Assembly: GCA_016550485.1 (NCBI GenBank)
Contig: JABXGV010000175.1
Location: forward strand, 1-8,140
Length of the DNA stretch: 8,140 bases
Reading direction: 5' to 3'
Origin: an archaeon
GTDB taxonomy: Archaea > Asgardarchaeota > Hermodarchaeia > Hermodarchaeales > Hermodarchaeaceae
The position numbers and the translations under genes are program-made. A model generated the notes under the pieces. It was given only the letters and a program-made list of their open reading frames with translations, was not told where the DNA came from and did not search any database. Shown piece after piece: positions 1-6,564 of the stretch (position 1 is the stretch's first letter; each line of letters opens with the position of its first letter).

Positions 1-83
1 ACCGATTATCTGATGTTCTTCGCAGATACTCTCTCTACAAAATAAGCGAGACAGACTAACACCTGTTCTAGGGTTTGTGCTTG
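1..83. other. 3' flank of the helicase gene
   Basis: This short stretch lies downstream of the minus-strand helicase stop codon. Read on the minus strand it contains a T-rich run (complement of 36-47) about 40 nt past the stop, which could act as an archaeal T-tract terminator, but no stem supports it. I see no gene or RNA here; the segment is too short to tell what lies beyond. Confidence 0.3.
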
Positions 84-1862
84 TTAATCTTCTTCTATCT
101 CTATGATAGTATCTAGTTTTGTCCCGATGAGCTGCAGAAACATGGTATCGCGTTTCAGCGACTTTTCGTCTTCTACGGTTTGGTCATAGCTGATCGTGTA
201 GAAGGTCTTGATGCGTTGTCGGCTACTCCGGATACGTCCGAGGCTCTGTTCATAGCGCTCAAGGGAGACGGTGGTGCCATAGTAGATGCCCACATCCGCC
301 TCAGGAAGGTCGGTGCCCTTCTCGATGAGCCGCTCGGAGGCAAACAGCACCTTGACCTTTCCAGCCTTGAAGGCTTTGATTTGGGCGTGCTGCATTGATC
401 CTGACATTCTCCCGTGAACGTTCGCACTCGGTATGCCTAGACTGATGGCGGCATCCATCAAATGCTTGGTCATATCCACGAAGCGGCACATCACCAAGAC
501 GCTTTCGCCATTACTGGTAAACCGGTTCAACCAGTAGAGGAGCTTCTTCTCTTTCTCATCTTCTCCGCCCTCAGCCCTTCGCTGCTCTATCGCAGCTTTG
601 AGGGCTTGAAAGTCTTGGTTGGCTAGGAGAACCTTGTTCGTGATAGTAGTGGTAAACTTGTAGAAGGTCTTGAACGTACTTTCTAGGAGGCGTTGCCGTG
701 CCACGGTCATCAACAGATAGGCACTCGCTGAAGCAAGGAAGGCTACCTTTCGCTGTTCATCGCCCCCGAGGGCTTCTAGGAGCTTCTTCTGCATCGTCTT
801 CTTCGCGAGAAGATCTGTGATGAAGAGGAGTATCCGGTCAGGGGGGATTTTCTCGCGTCCGGTAACGTGTTTGTAGGCTTGGTTCAGGGTTTTCATTAAG
901 CCGCCTTTGATGCCTGAAATCATCCCGTCCATCTGGGTTACCCATTCGTCAAACACCCGGATACGGCGTAACCGGTAGGCAGGTCGGTAGTCTTCAAAGT
1001 CATCGCCCACAGGGCGAATCTCAGCAACCGCCTCGTCTCCACCAAAGGTCTTCCTGAGGAGTGCAACCTTAGCCTCCTGAGAGAGGGACGCCGTCAATCC
1101 AATGACGATACGGTCAGAATTAGGATCAAGCAGTCCTAGCAAATGCAGTATGGGCTCGAACCGCTTGTTCAAACGAAAGTTCCTCGAGGAAAACTCCCGG
1201 ATTACATGGTCCTCCAGAGCCTGTTCATCAATCTCGTAGTCGATTGTGTCACGGGCCTCGAGTTCCTCTTTTAGGTCACGGATAATCTCCTTGAAGCTTC
1301 GTCCATTCCCGTACTTCTCCACAATAAACGCTATCGTCTCCTCCCTTGACCGGAGCTGCCCATAACTTTGTGCAAAAATATCGAGAATCTCGTCGATTAC
1401 GACTACCTTGACCTTGACGAGAGTCGCCTTGTCCACACGCGGTGTTTTTCCTGTGACCGCATTCATCAGAAGGATTGGGGTCGCAAACAGAAATCTCGCG
1501 AAATCGGCGTGTTTGCGGGACATCTTGGCAGGGAGCGTCCTCTGGTCATCGAGTAGGAAGAGGTGCCCATACTCTGCTAGCCCGTAGGTCTTTGCCATCT
1601 CATACAGCTGGTGTTTGAGCTTACGATCCTGCACCATGAACAGCACCTTCTCCTCCGCGTCCAGTATTCCTCGCTCAAGGAGCATCTCAATCACCAGTGT
1701 CGAGATAAGCGTCTTCCCCATCCCCGTGGGCAGCAGCACCAAAAAGACCCGCTTCCCCTCCTGCTCATAACCCTGAATGACTTGGTCCCGAGCATTCAGC
1801 TGATAAAGCCTCGGCTCAAACTCATCATCTTCTGGGCTAGGGGGCTGCTCTTCAGGATCCAT
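84..1862 (-). CDS. SF2 DEAD/DEAH-like helicase with a long insert between motifs II and III
   Basis: This 592-residue protein has the two RecA-like domains of a superfamily 2 nucleic-acid-dependent ATPase. Visible motifs in order are RLYQLNARDQ near 18-27 (entry region), Walker A LLPTGMGKT at 43-51, FATP at 126-129, motif II DEIL at 157-160, motif III TAS at 257-259, motif IV ESVLVMCRF near 453-461, motif V region FASERLIEKGTDLP near 507-520, and motif VI QSLGRIR at 539-545. The first acidic pair of motif II (DE) is kept but the box reads DEIL, not DEAD or DEAH. Motif VI resembles the QRLGRILR form of XPB-type helicases, with S in place of the first R. Motifs II and III are about 100 residues apart, where about 30 is usual; the insert is charged and helical. 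N terminus is acidic and proline-rich. The ATG at 1862 is chosen because GAGG sits 4 nt upstream and a TATA-like box lies about 40 nt away. The substrate is unknown; Hef/XPB-like DNA unwinding or RNA helicase roles are both possible. No nuclease domain is present. Confidence 0.93.
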   Translation of the reverse strand: MDPEEQPPSPEDDEFEPRLYQLNARDQVIQGYEQEGKRVFLVLLPTGMGKTLISTLVIEMLLERGILDAEEKVLFMVQDRKLKHQLYEMAKTYGLAEYGHLFLLDDQRTLPAKMSRKHADFARFLFATPILLMNAVTGKTPRVDKATLVKVKVVVIDEILDIFAQSYGQLRSREETIAFIVEKYGNGRSFKEIIRDLKEELEARDTIDYEIDEQALEDHVIREFSSRNFRLNKRFEPILHLLGLLDPNSDRIVIGLTASLSQEAKVALLRKTFGGDEAVAEIRPVGDDFEDYRPAYRLRRIRVFDEWVTQMDGMISGIKGGLMKTLNQAYKHVTGREKIPPDRILLFITDLLAKKTMQKKLLEALGGDEQRKVAFLASASAYLLMTVARQRLLESTFKTFYKFTTTITNKVLLANQDFQALKAAIEQRRAEGGEDEKEKKLLYWLNRFTSNGESVLVMCRFVDMTKHLMDAAISLGIPSANVHGRMSGSMQHAQIKAFKAGKVKVLFASERLIEKGTDLPEADVGIYYGTTVSLERYEQSLGRIRSSRQRIKTFYTISYDQTVEDEKSLKRDTMFLQLIGTKLDTIIEIEED

Positions 1863-1900
1863 CGAACCTCACACTATCACTCTTAGAGCGGGGAAACCTA

Positions 1901-1917
1901 GTTTTATAAGATTTATC
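1901..1917 (-). promoter_or_regulatory. Archaeal BRE/TATA promoter of the helicase gene
   Basis: On the minus strand the sequence reads ATAAAT followed by CTTATAAAAC, a good A-rich BRE plus TATA box. With the usual 25-nt spacing transcription would begin near 1880, giving a leader of roughly 17 nt that still contains the GAGG ribosome-binding element at 1870-1867. The same bases read on the plus strand also look TATA-like, so bidirectional use is possible. Confidence 0.6.
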
Positions 1918-2206
1918 AAAACGGCTAAGAACAGATCCGGACACGTTCTCAGATTGACGAGGAGGCGCGGGATTAGTGCGCGAATCAAAGACCCCACAAA
2001 TAGATGTGGGCAATTCATTTGCTAGTATAGCAAGTGCTGGTTGGATCACCTACATGGGTTTCAGGCTAGTCTTCGTCGAGTCTAGGGGCTTAACGCCGTT
2101 TTGGAGGGGTTTCCCACGGTCTAGAGCGCTTCTTTCACAGGGGAATCAGGTTATCTCAATAGCAGAACAGCCTTTCGCACACTAATATGTGTTATTCTCC
2201 GGTACC

Positions 2207-2221
2207 AATAAGCTTATATAA
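2207..2221 (+). promoter_or_regulatory. Archaeal TATA promoter of the flavoprotein operon
   Basis: AATAAG followed by CTTATATAA (2213-2221) is a strong TATA-box candidate with an A-rich BRE-like upstream flank. Transcription would start near 2243, right at the ATG-TTA-TGA string at 2242-2250, leaving a leader of about 65 nt before the flavoprotein ATG at 2308. Confidence 0.6.
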
Positions 2222-2307
2222 CGCATCGAACCTTTATTCTCATGTTATGAGAAAGCTTCCTGTTCTACAATGCCCTTTCCCACAGAAGCGCCGAAGGAAA
2301 CACAAGG

Positions 2308-2940
2308 ATGCTGGTAAAGATGCAGAAGGAAGAACAAGCTCACCCACGCGTTCTGGGCGTAGTTGGTAGCCCCCGACGCGGAGGAAACACTGATTTTCTC
2401 GTAGAAGCTGTGCTTACTGGTGCAGAAAAGGCAGGTGCACTGACCGAAAAGATCATTCTTAATGAGCTAGAGATTAAGCCCTGCCAAGCCTGTAACCGGT
2501 GCAGGGAAACCGGCAGCTGCGTCCACGAGGACGATCTGCCAGAGCTTCTCGAGAAGATGCAGCGCAGCCAAGTCTGGGTCTTGGGCACCCCGGTCTATTG
2601 GTGGGGACCCACCTCCCAGTTCAAAGCCTTTGTTGACCGCTGGTATGGCGCAAAACACGTGAATTTTGCAGAAAAGAAGGTCATCCTTGCAATACCACTG
2701 GGGGGAGGCAAAAGCACAGCAGACCATACTGTGGGGATGCTGACGAGCACTCTAACTTATTTGGGAATGGAGCTTCTAGACACCCTTCTAGCTCCAGGCG
2801 TCAATGGGTTAGGGGAAGTTCGTGAACACGCTAGTGTGATGCAAAGAGCCTGCCACGCAGGACGAGACGCAGTGAAAGCACTATTACATGTAGAGGATGC
2901 TAAGTCAGATGAAAGTTGTTTACACGCATTGGAAACCTGA
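2308..2940 (+). CDS. Iron-sulfur flavoprotein (Isf-like, NADPH-dependent FMN reductase fold)
   Basis: This 210-residue protein is a flavodoxin-like FMN oxidoreductase. The phosphate-binding loop GSPRRGGNT is at 20-28 and the flavin-ring loop TPVYWWGP at 94-101, followed by an FVDRW segment, as in the NADPH-dependent FMN reductase family. Four cysteines at 59, 62, 65 and 71 form CX2CX2CX5C, the compact motif that binds a 4Fe-4S cluster in archaeal iron-sulfur flavoproteins (Isf). Known Isf proteins are dimers that pass electrons from ferredoxin to acceptors such as oxygen or peroxide; that role is inferred here, and reduction of another small molecule is equally open. The ATG at 2308 has AAGGA at 2294-2298 with a 9-nt spacer. 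A second ATG at 2320 is also feasible and starts closer to the fold. The 3' end overlaps the next gene by 32 nt, which indicates co-transcription and probably translational coupling. The C-terminal tail after about 185 lacks recognisable features. Confidence 0.9.
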   Translation: MLVKMQKEEQAHPRVLGVVGSPRRGGNTDFLVEAVLTGAEKAGALTEKIILNELEIKPCQACNRCRETGSCVHEDDLPELLEKMQRSQVWVLGTPVYWWGPTSQFKAFVDRWYGAKHVNFAEKKVILAIPLGGGKSTADHTVGMLTSTLTYLGMELLDTLLAPGVNGLGEVREHASVMQRACHAGRDAVKALLHVEDAKSDESCLHALET

Positions 2941-3844
2941 ACAGGGCCTAGAAGAACTCCAGGCCAAGATTTATACAACGATTTCTGGTCTTCCCGCCAC
3001 CGCAGACCAAATCCGAGAACGGAACATGAGCAGAAGCCCCGAAATGACCCGATACGCACTCACCGAGGATGGGAAACCACTCGCCTATACGACCGCCAGA
3101 GATTCTACCTCGCGACCCGGTGTGACATACATCGGGTACCCCTGGGCCATGAAAGGCTGCCCAGCTAACGTCCAAGAGAAAATCTTCACCGAGTTATTCG
3201 ACTACCTTGTACGCCGTAAAGAGACTACGGTGATTTCAACAACGCTGGTGTTCGGATCAAAAATCTTTGAGGAGCAGCTCCGATTCTTCAAGGAGAAGGG
3301 ATTCGTGGAGAGTGAAGGACTGTACCGATACAATCTCGACTACGACGTGAAAGAAGCCAGTAAGATGAAGATAACCGGTGAACTCGCTGGCTTTGACAAC
3401 CGCCTAGCTACCCCGCAAGATGTTGAAGTGCTAGTGGAACTCTGCCAATCAGATCCCTACATCAAGAGAGCTTTCCCATCAGAGGAAGCCATGAGGTCTT
3501 ATTTCAAAGACCGTGTACTCAAAGTCGGACACACGGTCCTCATCACCAAGGGCGACACCGTGGTCGCAGCCAGTGCGCCTCTCCGCTTCAAACCCGAAGG
3601 CATCCTCCTCACCGGGCAGGACCAAAAGACCATCATGCGATTCACAGCCATTCGACCCGGCTACAACCAGGCGTGGAAGAGGCTCCTCATTGAGGTTGCC
3701 AAAGAATGCATCGCAGCAGGCTGGACCGATATCCCGCTGAGAGCCACCTTCTCCTTCACCAGCAGCGCCAACACCGCCGCAGGACTCGCCGCAATCCGCC
3801 CTGAACTCGAAGCCTTCGAAATCATTCTCACTCACCAGAAATGA
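2909..3844 (+). CDS. Two-domain GNAT-like acetyltransferase, copy 1
   Basis: This protein is 311 residues from the chosen ATG at 2909, and two GNAT-like halves are visible. The N-terminal half (1 to about 146) has the core GYPWAMKGCP at 76-85 followed by a long helix, and ends in RFFKEKGF (125-132), typical of the last part of a GNAT domain. The second half starts at RLATPQD (165-171), like a GNAT beta1-alpha1 opening, and has FTAIRPGYNQAWKRLL at 245-260 in place of the acetyl-CoA loop. Neither half has a clean Q/RxxGxG/A pyrophosphate motif, so one or both may be degenerate. The start at 2909 rather than 2897 is favoured by GAGGA at 2893-2897 (11-nt spacer) and because it aligns residue for residue with the paralogue downstream. 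The substrate is unknown; small-molecule or protein N-acylation are both possible. Confidence 0.72.
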   Translation: MKVVYTHWKPEQGLEELQAKIYTTISGLPATADQIRERNMSRSPEMTRYALTEDGKPLAYTTARDSTSRPGVTYIGYPWAMKGCPANVQEKIFTELFDYLVRRKETTVISTTLVFGSKIFEEQLRFFKEKGFVESEGLYRYNLDYDVKEASKMKITGELAGFDNRLATPQDVEVLVELCQSDPYIKRAFPSEEAMRSYFKDRVLKVGHTVLITKGDTVVAASAPLRFKPEGILLTGQDQKTIMRFTAIRPGYNQAWKRLLIEVAKECIAAGWTDIPLRATFSFTSSANTAAGLAAIRPELEAFEIILTHQK

Positions 3845-3853
3845 ACCAACAAT

Positions 3854-3859
3854 AGAGGT
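3854..3859 (+). promoter_or_regulatory. Ribosome binding site fixing the TTG start of the second GNAT gene
   Basis: AGAGGT lies 9 nt before a TTG at 3869. It supports the non-ATG start, as does the in-register match of the first residues (LKVKYQHYKP here, MKVVYTHWKP in the upstream paralogue). There is no in-frame ATG or GTG between the previous stop and this TTG. Confidence 0.7.
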
Positions 3860-3868
3860 ACCACAAAA

Positions 3869-4807
3869 TTGAAAGTCAAATATCAACACTACAAACCCAA
3901 CCAAGGGCTGGAAGAAATCCGAGCAAAAATCTACACCAAAGCAACAGGGCTCTCCGCCAACGCTGACCAAATCCGAATTCAAGCCGAAGGACAGGATCCC
4001 AAGTTGATGCGCTTTGCCTTCAACGAAGAGGGTGAACCACTCGCCTACATCTCAGCCAGCGGCGGAGATTTCGAACCCTGGTCAATAGGTATGGGCTACC
4101 CCTGGGCGCTACCGGGTTGTCCAAAAGAGGTCCAAGAGACAATCTTCGAGGATCTCTTTGGCTACCTGAAACGACAAAAGAAGATACAAGAAATCTATAC
4201 GAATGTCAGCTATCAAAACAAGATTTACAAGGAGCAACTCCGGTTTTTCTTTGAGAAGGGATTTACTGAGAAAGAACGGTATTTCGTATCCGACCGTGAC
4301 CTCGAGGTCAAGGAAGTCGCAAAATGGGGGCTGACCAAGGAGATTAAAGCCCTCAAGGCCCGAAAAGCGACACCAAAAGACCGAGACGCCCTCATCGAGC
4401 TCTGCCTCTCTGACCCACAAACCCGAGGTGCCTTCCCGACCCGCGAGGCGTGGGTAAGCTACTTCGACGACCGGGTCTTGAAGGCAGACCACGCTGTGAT
4501 GGTGTTCAAGGGAAGTAAGCTGGTTGCGGCTAGTGCGCCCCTCCGATTCAAGCCTGACGGAGTCTTTCTGACCGCTAAAGGCGAACGCATAATAATGCGG
4601 TTCACGGGGATTCGTCCTGGACACACGTATGCGTGGAAACGCCTTCTGATCGAAGTCGCTAAGGAATGCGTCACGGCAAAATGGACTGATATACCCCTTC
4701 GGGTCCGTTGGGGGATATCCACCTCCGCCTACGCTGCACCGACTCTAATGCCGAAGGACTCTGAATTCAAGGAATCCGGTATCGTTCTTTTCTACACTAA
4801 ACGCTGA
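3869..4807 (+). CDS. Two-domain GNAT-like acetyltransferase, copy 2
   Basis: This 312-residue protein starts at TTG and is a tandem paralogue of the gene just upstream. The two align without gaps through residue 280; a hand count gives about 150 identities (54%). The best-kept blocks are QLRFF near 123-127, ASAPLRFKP at 221-229, IMRFT at 242-246, and AWKRLLIEVAKEC at 255-267. The last 30 residues differ almost completely. The same two GNAT-like halves are visible, with GYPWALPGCP at 76-85 and RKATPKD at 165-171. It lies 24 nt after the upstream stop and in the same reading frame, so the duplicated unit is exactly 320 codons. Conservation is concentrated in the second half, which suggests that half carries the shared activity while the tail and first half may set specificity. 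Same operon as the flavoprotein; substrate unknown. Confidence 0.72.
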   Translation: MKVKYQHYKPNQGLEEIRAKIYTKATGLSANADQIRIQAEGQDPKLMRFAFNEEGEPLAYISASGGDFEPWSIGMGYPWALPGCPKEVQETIFEDLFGYLKRQKKIQEIYTNVSYQNKIYKEQLRFFFEKGFTEKERYFVSDRDLEVKEVAKWGLTKEIKALKARKATPKDRDALIELCLSDPQTRGAFPTREAWVSYFDDRVLKADHAVMVFKGSKLVAASAPLRFKPDGVFLTAKGERIIMRFTGIRPGHTYAWKRLLIEVAKECVTAKWTDIPLRVRWGISTSAYAAPTLMPKDSEFKESGIVLFYTKR

Positions 4808-4899
4808 AACGGGAAGGGGAATGAAGGCGCCCTCAACGCACATCCCAGCAGGGGGCACCTCCCCTCCTCAACCTCCAGTAAACGCGTGACACAAACACC
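4808..4899 (+). other. C-rich spacer before the winged-helix gene
   Basis: This 92-nt gap has no TATA-like box and no Shine-Dalgarno sequence. Its main mark is a pyrimidine tract at 4856-4876, CACCTCCCCTCCTCAACCTCC in two near repeats of CCTCC, which on the transcript mimics the anti-Shine-Dalgarno end of 16S rRNA. The lack of a promoter suggests the winged-helix gene is read through from the upstream operon, or uses a promoter I cannot recognise. Confidence 0.35.
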
Positions 4900-5904
4900 T
4901 TGGACCTAAGAGCGCGAGTTGATCAAAGGTTGCGGGAGACATGGATACAGCTTCAGAGAGCCGAGACCCTGCTCTTTGGCGCAGCAGTAATGCCCCAGAT
5001 GAACCGCTACCGGAAAATCCTTGCAGGATTCAAGCTAGAGGCTAACTTGGCTGGTTGGCTCATCCGGCTCGTGAATGGCTTTAACCCTAACCATATTACC
5101 GCCCAAGATTATCTCCAGCGCTACCCCTTTTCCAGCCTTGACGCAATTCGCGACATCCTGAATCAACTTACTGATCGGGGACATCTTCAAAGCAAATCGA
5201 AAGGAGTATACATGGCCACGACGCTGGGTCGAACGAAGATTCGCGACTGGCACGAGAAAATCGGGGAATTAATGCAGGAAGCGGACCTTGGCGATATCAC
5301 ACCAGGGCAAGTTCACACCCTTCTGAAATACGATCGACGAATTATCGAATCTATCAAAACAGCCACACGCCCACACGGTTACACGATTTTCAACCACCGA
5401 TTACAGGGCTTGCATCCCTCCTATGATCCACCACGTCTCTGGCATCATTGGCAACTAGTGTGGACGCTATTGGCCGCCAGCGAAGACGAGGAAGAGTATG
5501 TCCGGAAAGCCCGGAACATCCCGCCCCTTGAATGGTTCCTCCGCCGCCAACTCTGGTTTATCGACCGACGACCATGGCGCGCAAGAGCACGCACCCTAAA
5601 GGCGCTCGTCCAGCGCGCAACGGGGTACAGTCCAATCAGAGACGCCAAGAACGCCTGCACCAAAGCGATAAACAACTTGAAGGACAAAGAGTGGGTTCAA
5701 GAAACTGATGGTGGGTTCCGACTCACCAAAGATGGTCTAGCTGTGTGTGACAAAGATGAATGCCTAATAGATGGCCATCTCCTCTCTAGCTGGCCTGACT
5801 TCAGTAACGAAGAACTCTTGGAACTCTCCCGTATCCTAACCCTTCTCAATCAACGGTTTGAAACAATAATAACCAAGGCCCTCCAGAAAACCCAAAGAGG
5901 CTGA
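4900..5904 (+). CDS. Predicted double winged-helix protein, possible transcription regulator
   Basis: This is a soluble 334-residue protein with two segments that read as winged helix-turn-helix domains. The first spans about 46-115: a helix near 48-60, ITAQDYLQRYP, a recognition-like helix at 78-92 (SSLDAIRDILNQLTD), then a wing ending in MATTLGRTKI. The second spans about 230-282, with a helix at 246-260 and a wing closing in GGFRLTKDGLAV. Between them lies a tryptophan- and histidine-rich helical region (181-226, LWHHWQLVW and RRQLWFIDRRPW), and a C-terminal helix (302-332) may dimerise. The middle part faintly recalls the SCO6745-type MarR-like family, but I would not assign it. TTG at 4900 is the only start codon between the preceding in-frame stop (4879) and the TTG at 4930; neither TTG has a Shine-Dalgarno sequence, and ATG at 4990 (residue 31) would still keep both domains. 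Placed right behind the flavoprotein-GNAT cluster, it may regulate it; DNA binding is inferred from fold only. Confidence 0.68.
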   Translation: MDLRARVDQRLRETWIQLQRAETLLFGAAVMPQMNRYRKILAGFKLEANLAGWLIRLVNGFNPNHITAQDYLQRYPFSSLDAIRDILNQLTDRGHLQSKSKGVYMATTLGRTKIRDWHEKIGELMQEADLGDITPGQVHTLLKYDRRIIESIKTATRPHGYTIFNHRLQGLHPSYDPPRLWHHWQLVWTLLAASEDEEEYVRKARNIPPLEWFLRRQLWFIDRRPWRARARTLKALVQRATGYSPIRDAKNACTKAINNLKDKEWVQETDGGFRLTKDGLAVCDKDECLIDGHLLSSWPDFSNEELLELSRILTLLNQRFETIITKALQKTQRG

Positions 5905-5941
5905 CGGAAGTCGGATAGCTTCTTATTACGCCAAGCGAGAC

Positions 5942-5957
5942 AAAAAGGAGATTTAAT
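5942..5957 (+). promoter_or_regulatory. Possible promoter of the membrane protein gene
   Basis: AAAAAGGAG followed by ATTTAAT resembles a BRE plus a weak TATA box, 31 nt before the ATG at 5988. This would place the transcript start only about 8 nt before the coding region, a short leader common in archaea. The AAGGAG inside it would otherwise look like a ribosome site, but it is followed by ATT-TAA and leads to no ORF. Confidence 0.35.
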
Positions 5958-5987
5958 CCTTCATAGAAACACACTTAGGTTACCAAA

Positions 5988-6560
5988 ATGATAGAGAGGG
6001 TTACGGAGGGCATTTATCTGATTCAACCTTTCCCATGGATACAGATACCATATGAAATAGTTATGTTGATCGTCATAATCATCACCGTGGGTATTTTTGT
6101 AGTCATAGGCGTGATGTTTGCAATAGGTAAGGGCGTAGAGAAAGCCCTAGATTACCGTACAGGACGTATGATTTTTGGCACGATACTCCTCCTCTTCTCA
6201 CCATTTGTCGCGGATCTCAATCTCTTCCTACCCTGGGGAGGCGTTCTGTTCCTTGCATTGGGTGTTGCCTGCATAGTCGAGGGCATACGTTGGGCTACTC
6301 CCCTCTACGTTGGCATCCTCTGGGTGATTTCCGTAGGTCTGTATAATCTAATAATGACCAGCCTTACCGACAATCCAGAAGTCATCATATTTTTTGCTCC
6401 CTTCAACGTTATCCTCTGCCTTCTTGGGTGGATCCACATCCTGATTGGGCTTCCCCTATGCATTGGCATGGGTGCTTACACCTGGCATAAGAAGACTAGA
6501 AGCGAAGGCATAGCTTCTCCCAAATACGACTCTATGCTGACACCATCACTGGGTAATTAA
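5988..6560 (+). CDS. Multi-spanning membrane protein of unknown function
   Basis: I do not recognise this 190-residue protein. It has an N-terminal amphipathic stretch (1-22), then hydrophobic segments at about 24-46, 61-76, 82-97, 105-123 and 133-163; the last is long enough for two spans. The C-terminal tail (167-190) is hydrophilic and starts with HKKTR, so it is probably cytoplasmic. The loop 47-60 (KGVEKALDYRTGR) is basic and also likely cytoplasmic. No conserved polar pore residues, cysteine pairs, histidine clusters or enzyme motifs are visible. The ATG at 5988 has TTAGGT 7 nt upstream and a possible promoter behind it, so the gene is probably a separate unit from the winged-helix gene 84 nt upstream. 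It ends just before the long structured intergenic region. Confidence 0.75.
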   Translation: MIERVTEGIYLIQPFPWIQIPYEIVMLIVIIITVGIFVVIGVMFAIGKGVEKALDYRTGRMIFGTILLLFSPFVADLNLFLPWGGVLFLALGVACIVEGIRWATPLYVGILWVISVGLYNLIMTSLTDNPEVIIFFAPFNVILCLLGWIHILIGLPLCIGMGAYTWHKKTRSEGIASPKYDSMLTPSLGN

Positions 6561-6564
6561 GCTA

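Larger units (their letters stand above)
1863..2307. other. Divergent intergenic region with three hairpins
   Basis: This 445-nt gap separates the divergent helicase and flavoprotein genes. Besides the two promoters it holds three inverted repeats: CTAAGAAC/GTTCTCAG (1925-1932 with 1945-1952, one mismatch), CCCACA/TGTGGG (1993-1998 with 2005-2010, 6-nt loop), and CATTTGCTA/TAGCAAGTG (2016-2024 with 2028-2036, nine pairs including one G-U, 3-nt loop). GGTTGGATCACCT at 2039-2051 follows the third hairpin and matches the conserved tail of 16S rRNA. From 2052 to about 2200 I see nothing clear. No ORF here has a convincing start, composition or family resemblance. The hairpins could be operators or part of a small RNA. 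Confidence 0.5.

Noticed and set aside
1976..2185. 69-codon plus-strand frame in the divergent intergenic region
   Set aside because: It has no ribosome site, runs through the hairpins, and its product lacks any domain-like pattern.
2247..2369. 40-codon frame beginning near the predicted transcript start and overlapping the flavoprotein gene
   Set aside because: The product is a basic low-complexity string read out of frame from the flavoprotein 5' end. A leaderless peptide is possible but nothing supports it.
3842..3871. Possible stop-codon read-through fusing the two GNAT genes, since they share a frame across TGA
   Set aside because: A clear ribosome site and a start aligned with the paralogue show independent initiation, and no recoding signal is visible. 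The shared frame follows from a duplication unit divisible by three.
3479..3982. 167-codon open frame on the minus strand opposite the GNAT genes
   Set aside because: It is antisense to a conserved paralogous coding region, has low-complexity FG/EG-rich composition and no plausible signals. The same kind of frame occurs opposite the second copy (4109-4624) but encodes a different-looking protein.
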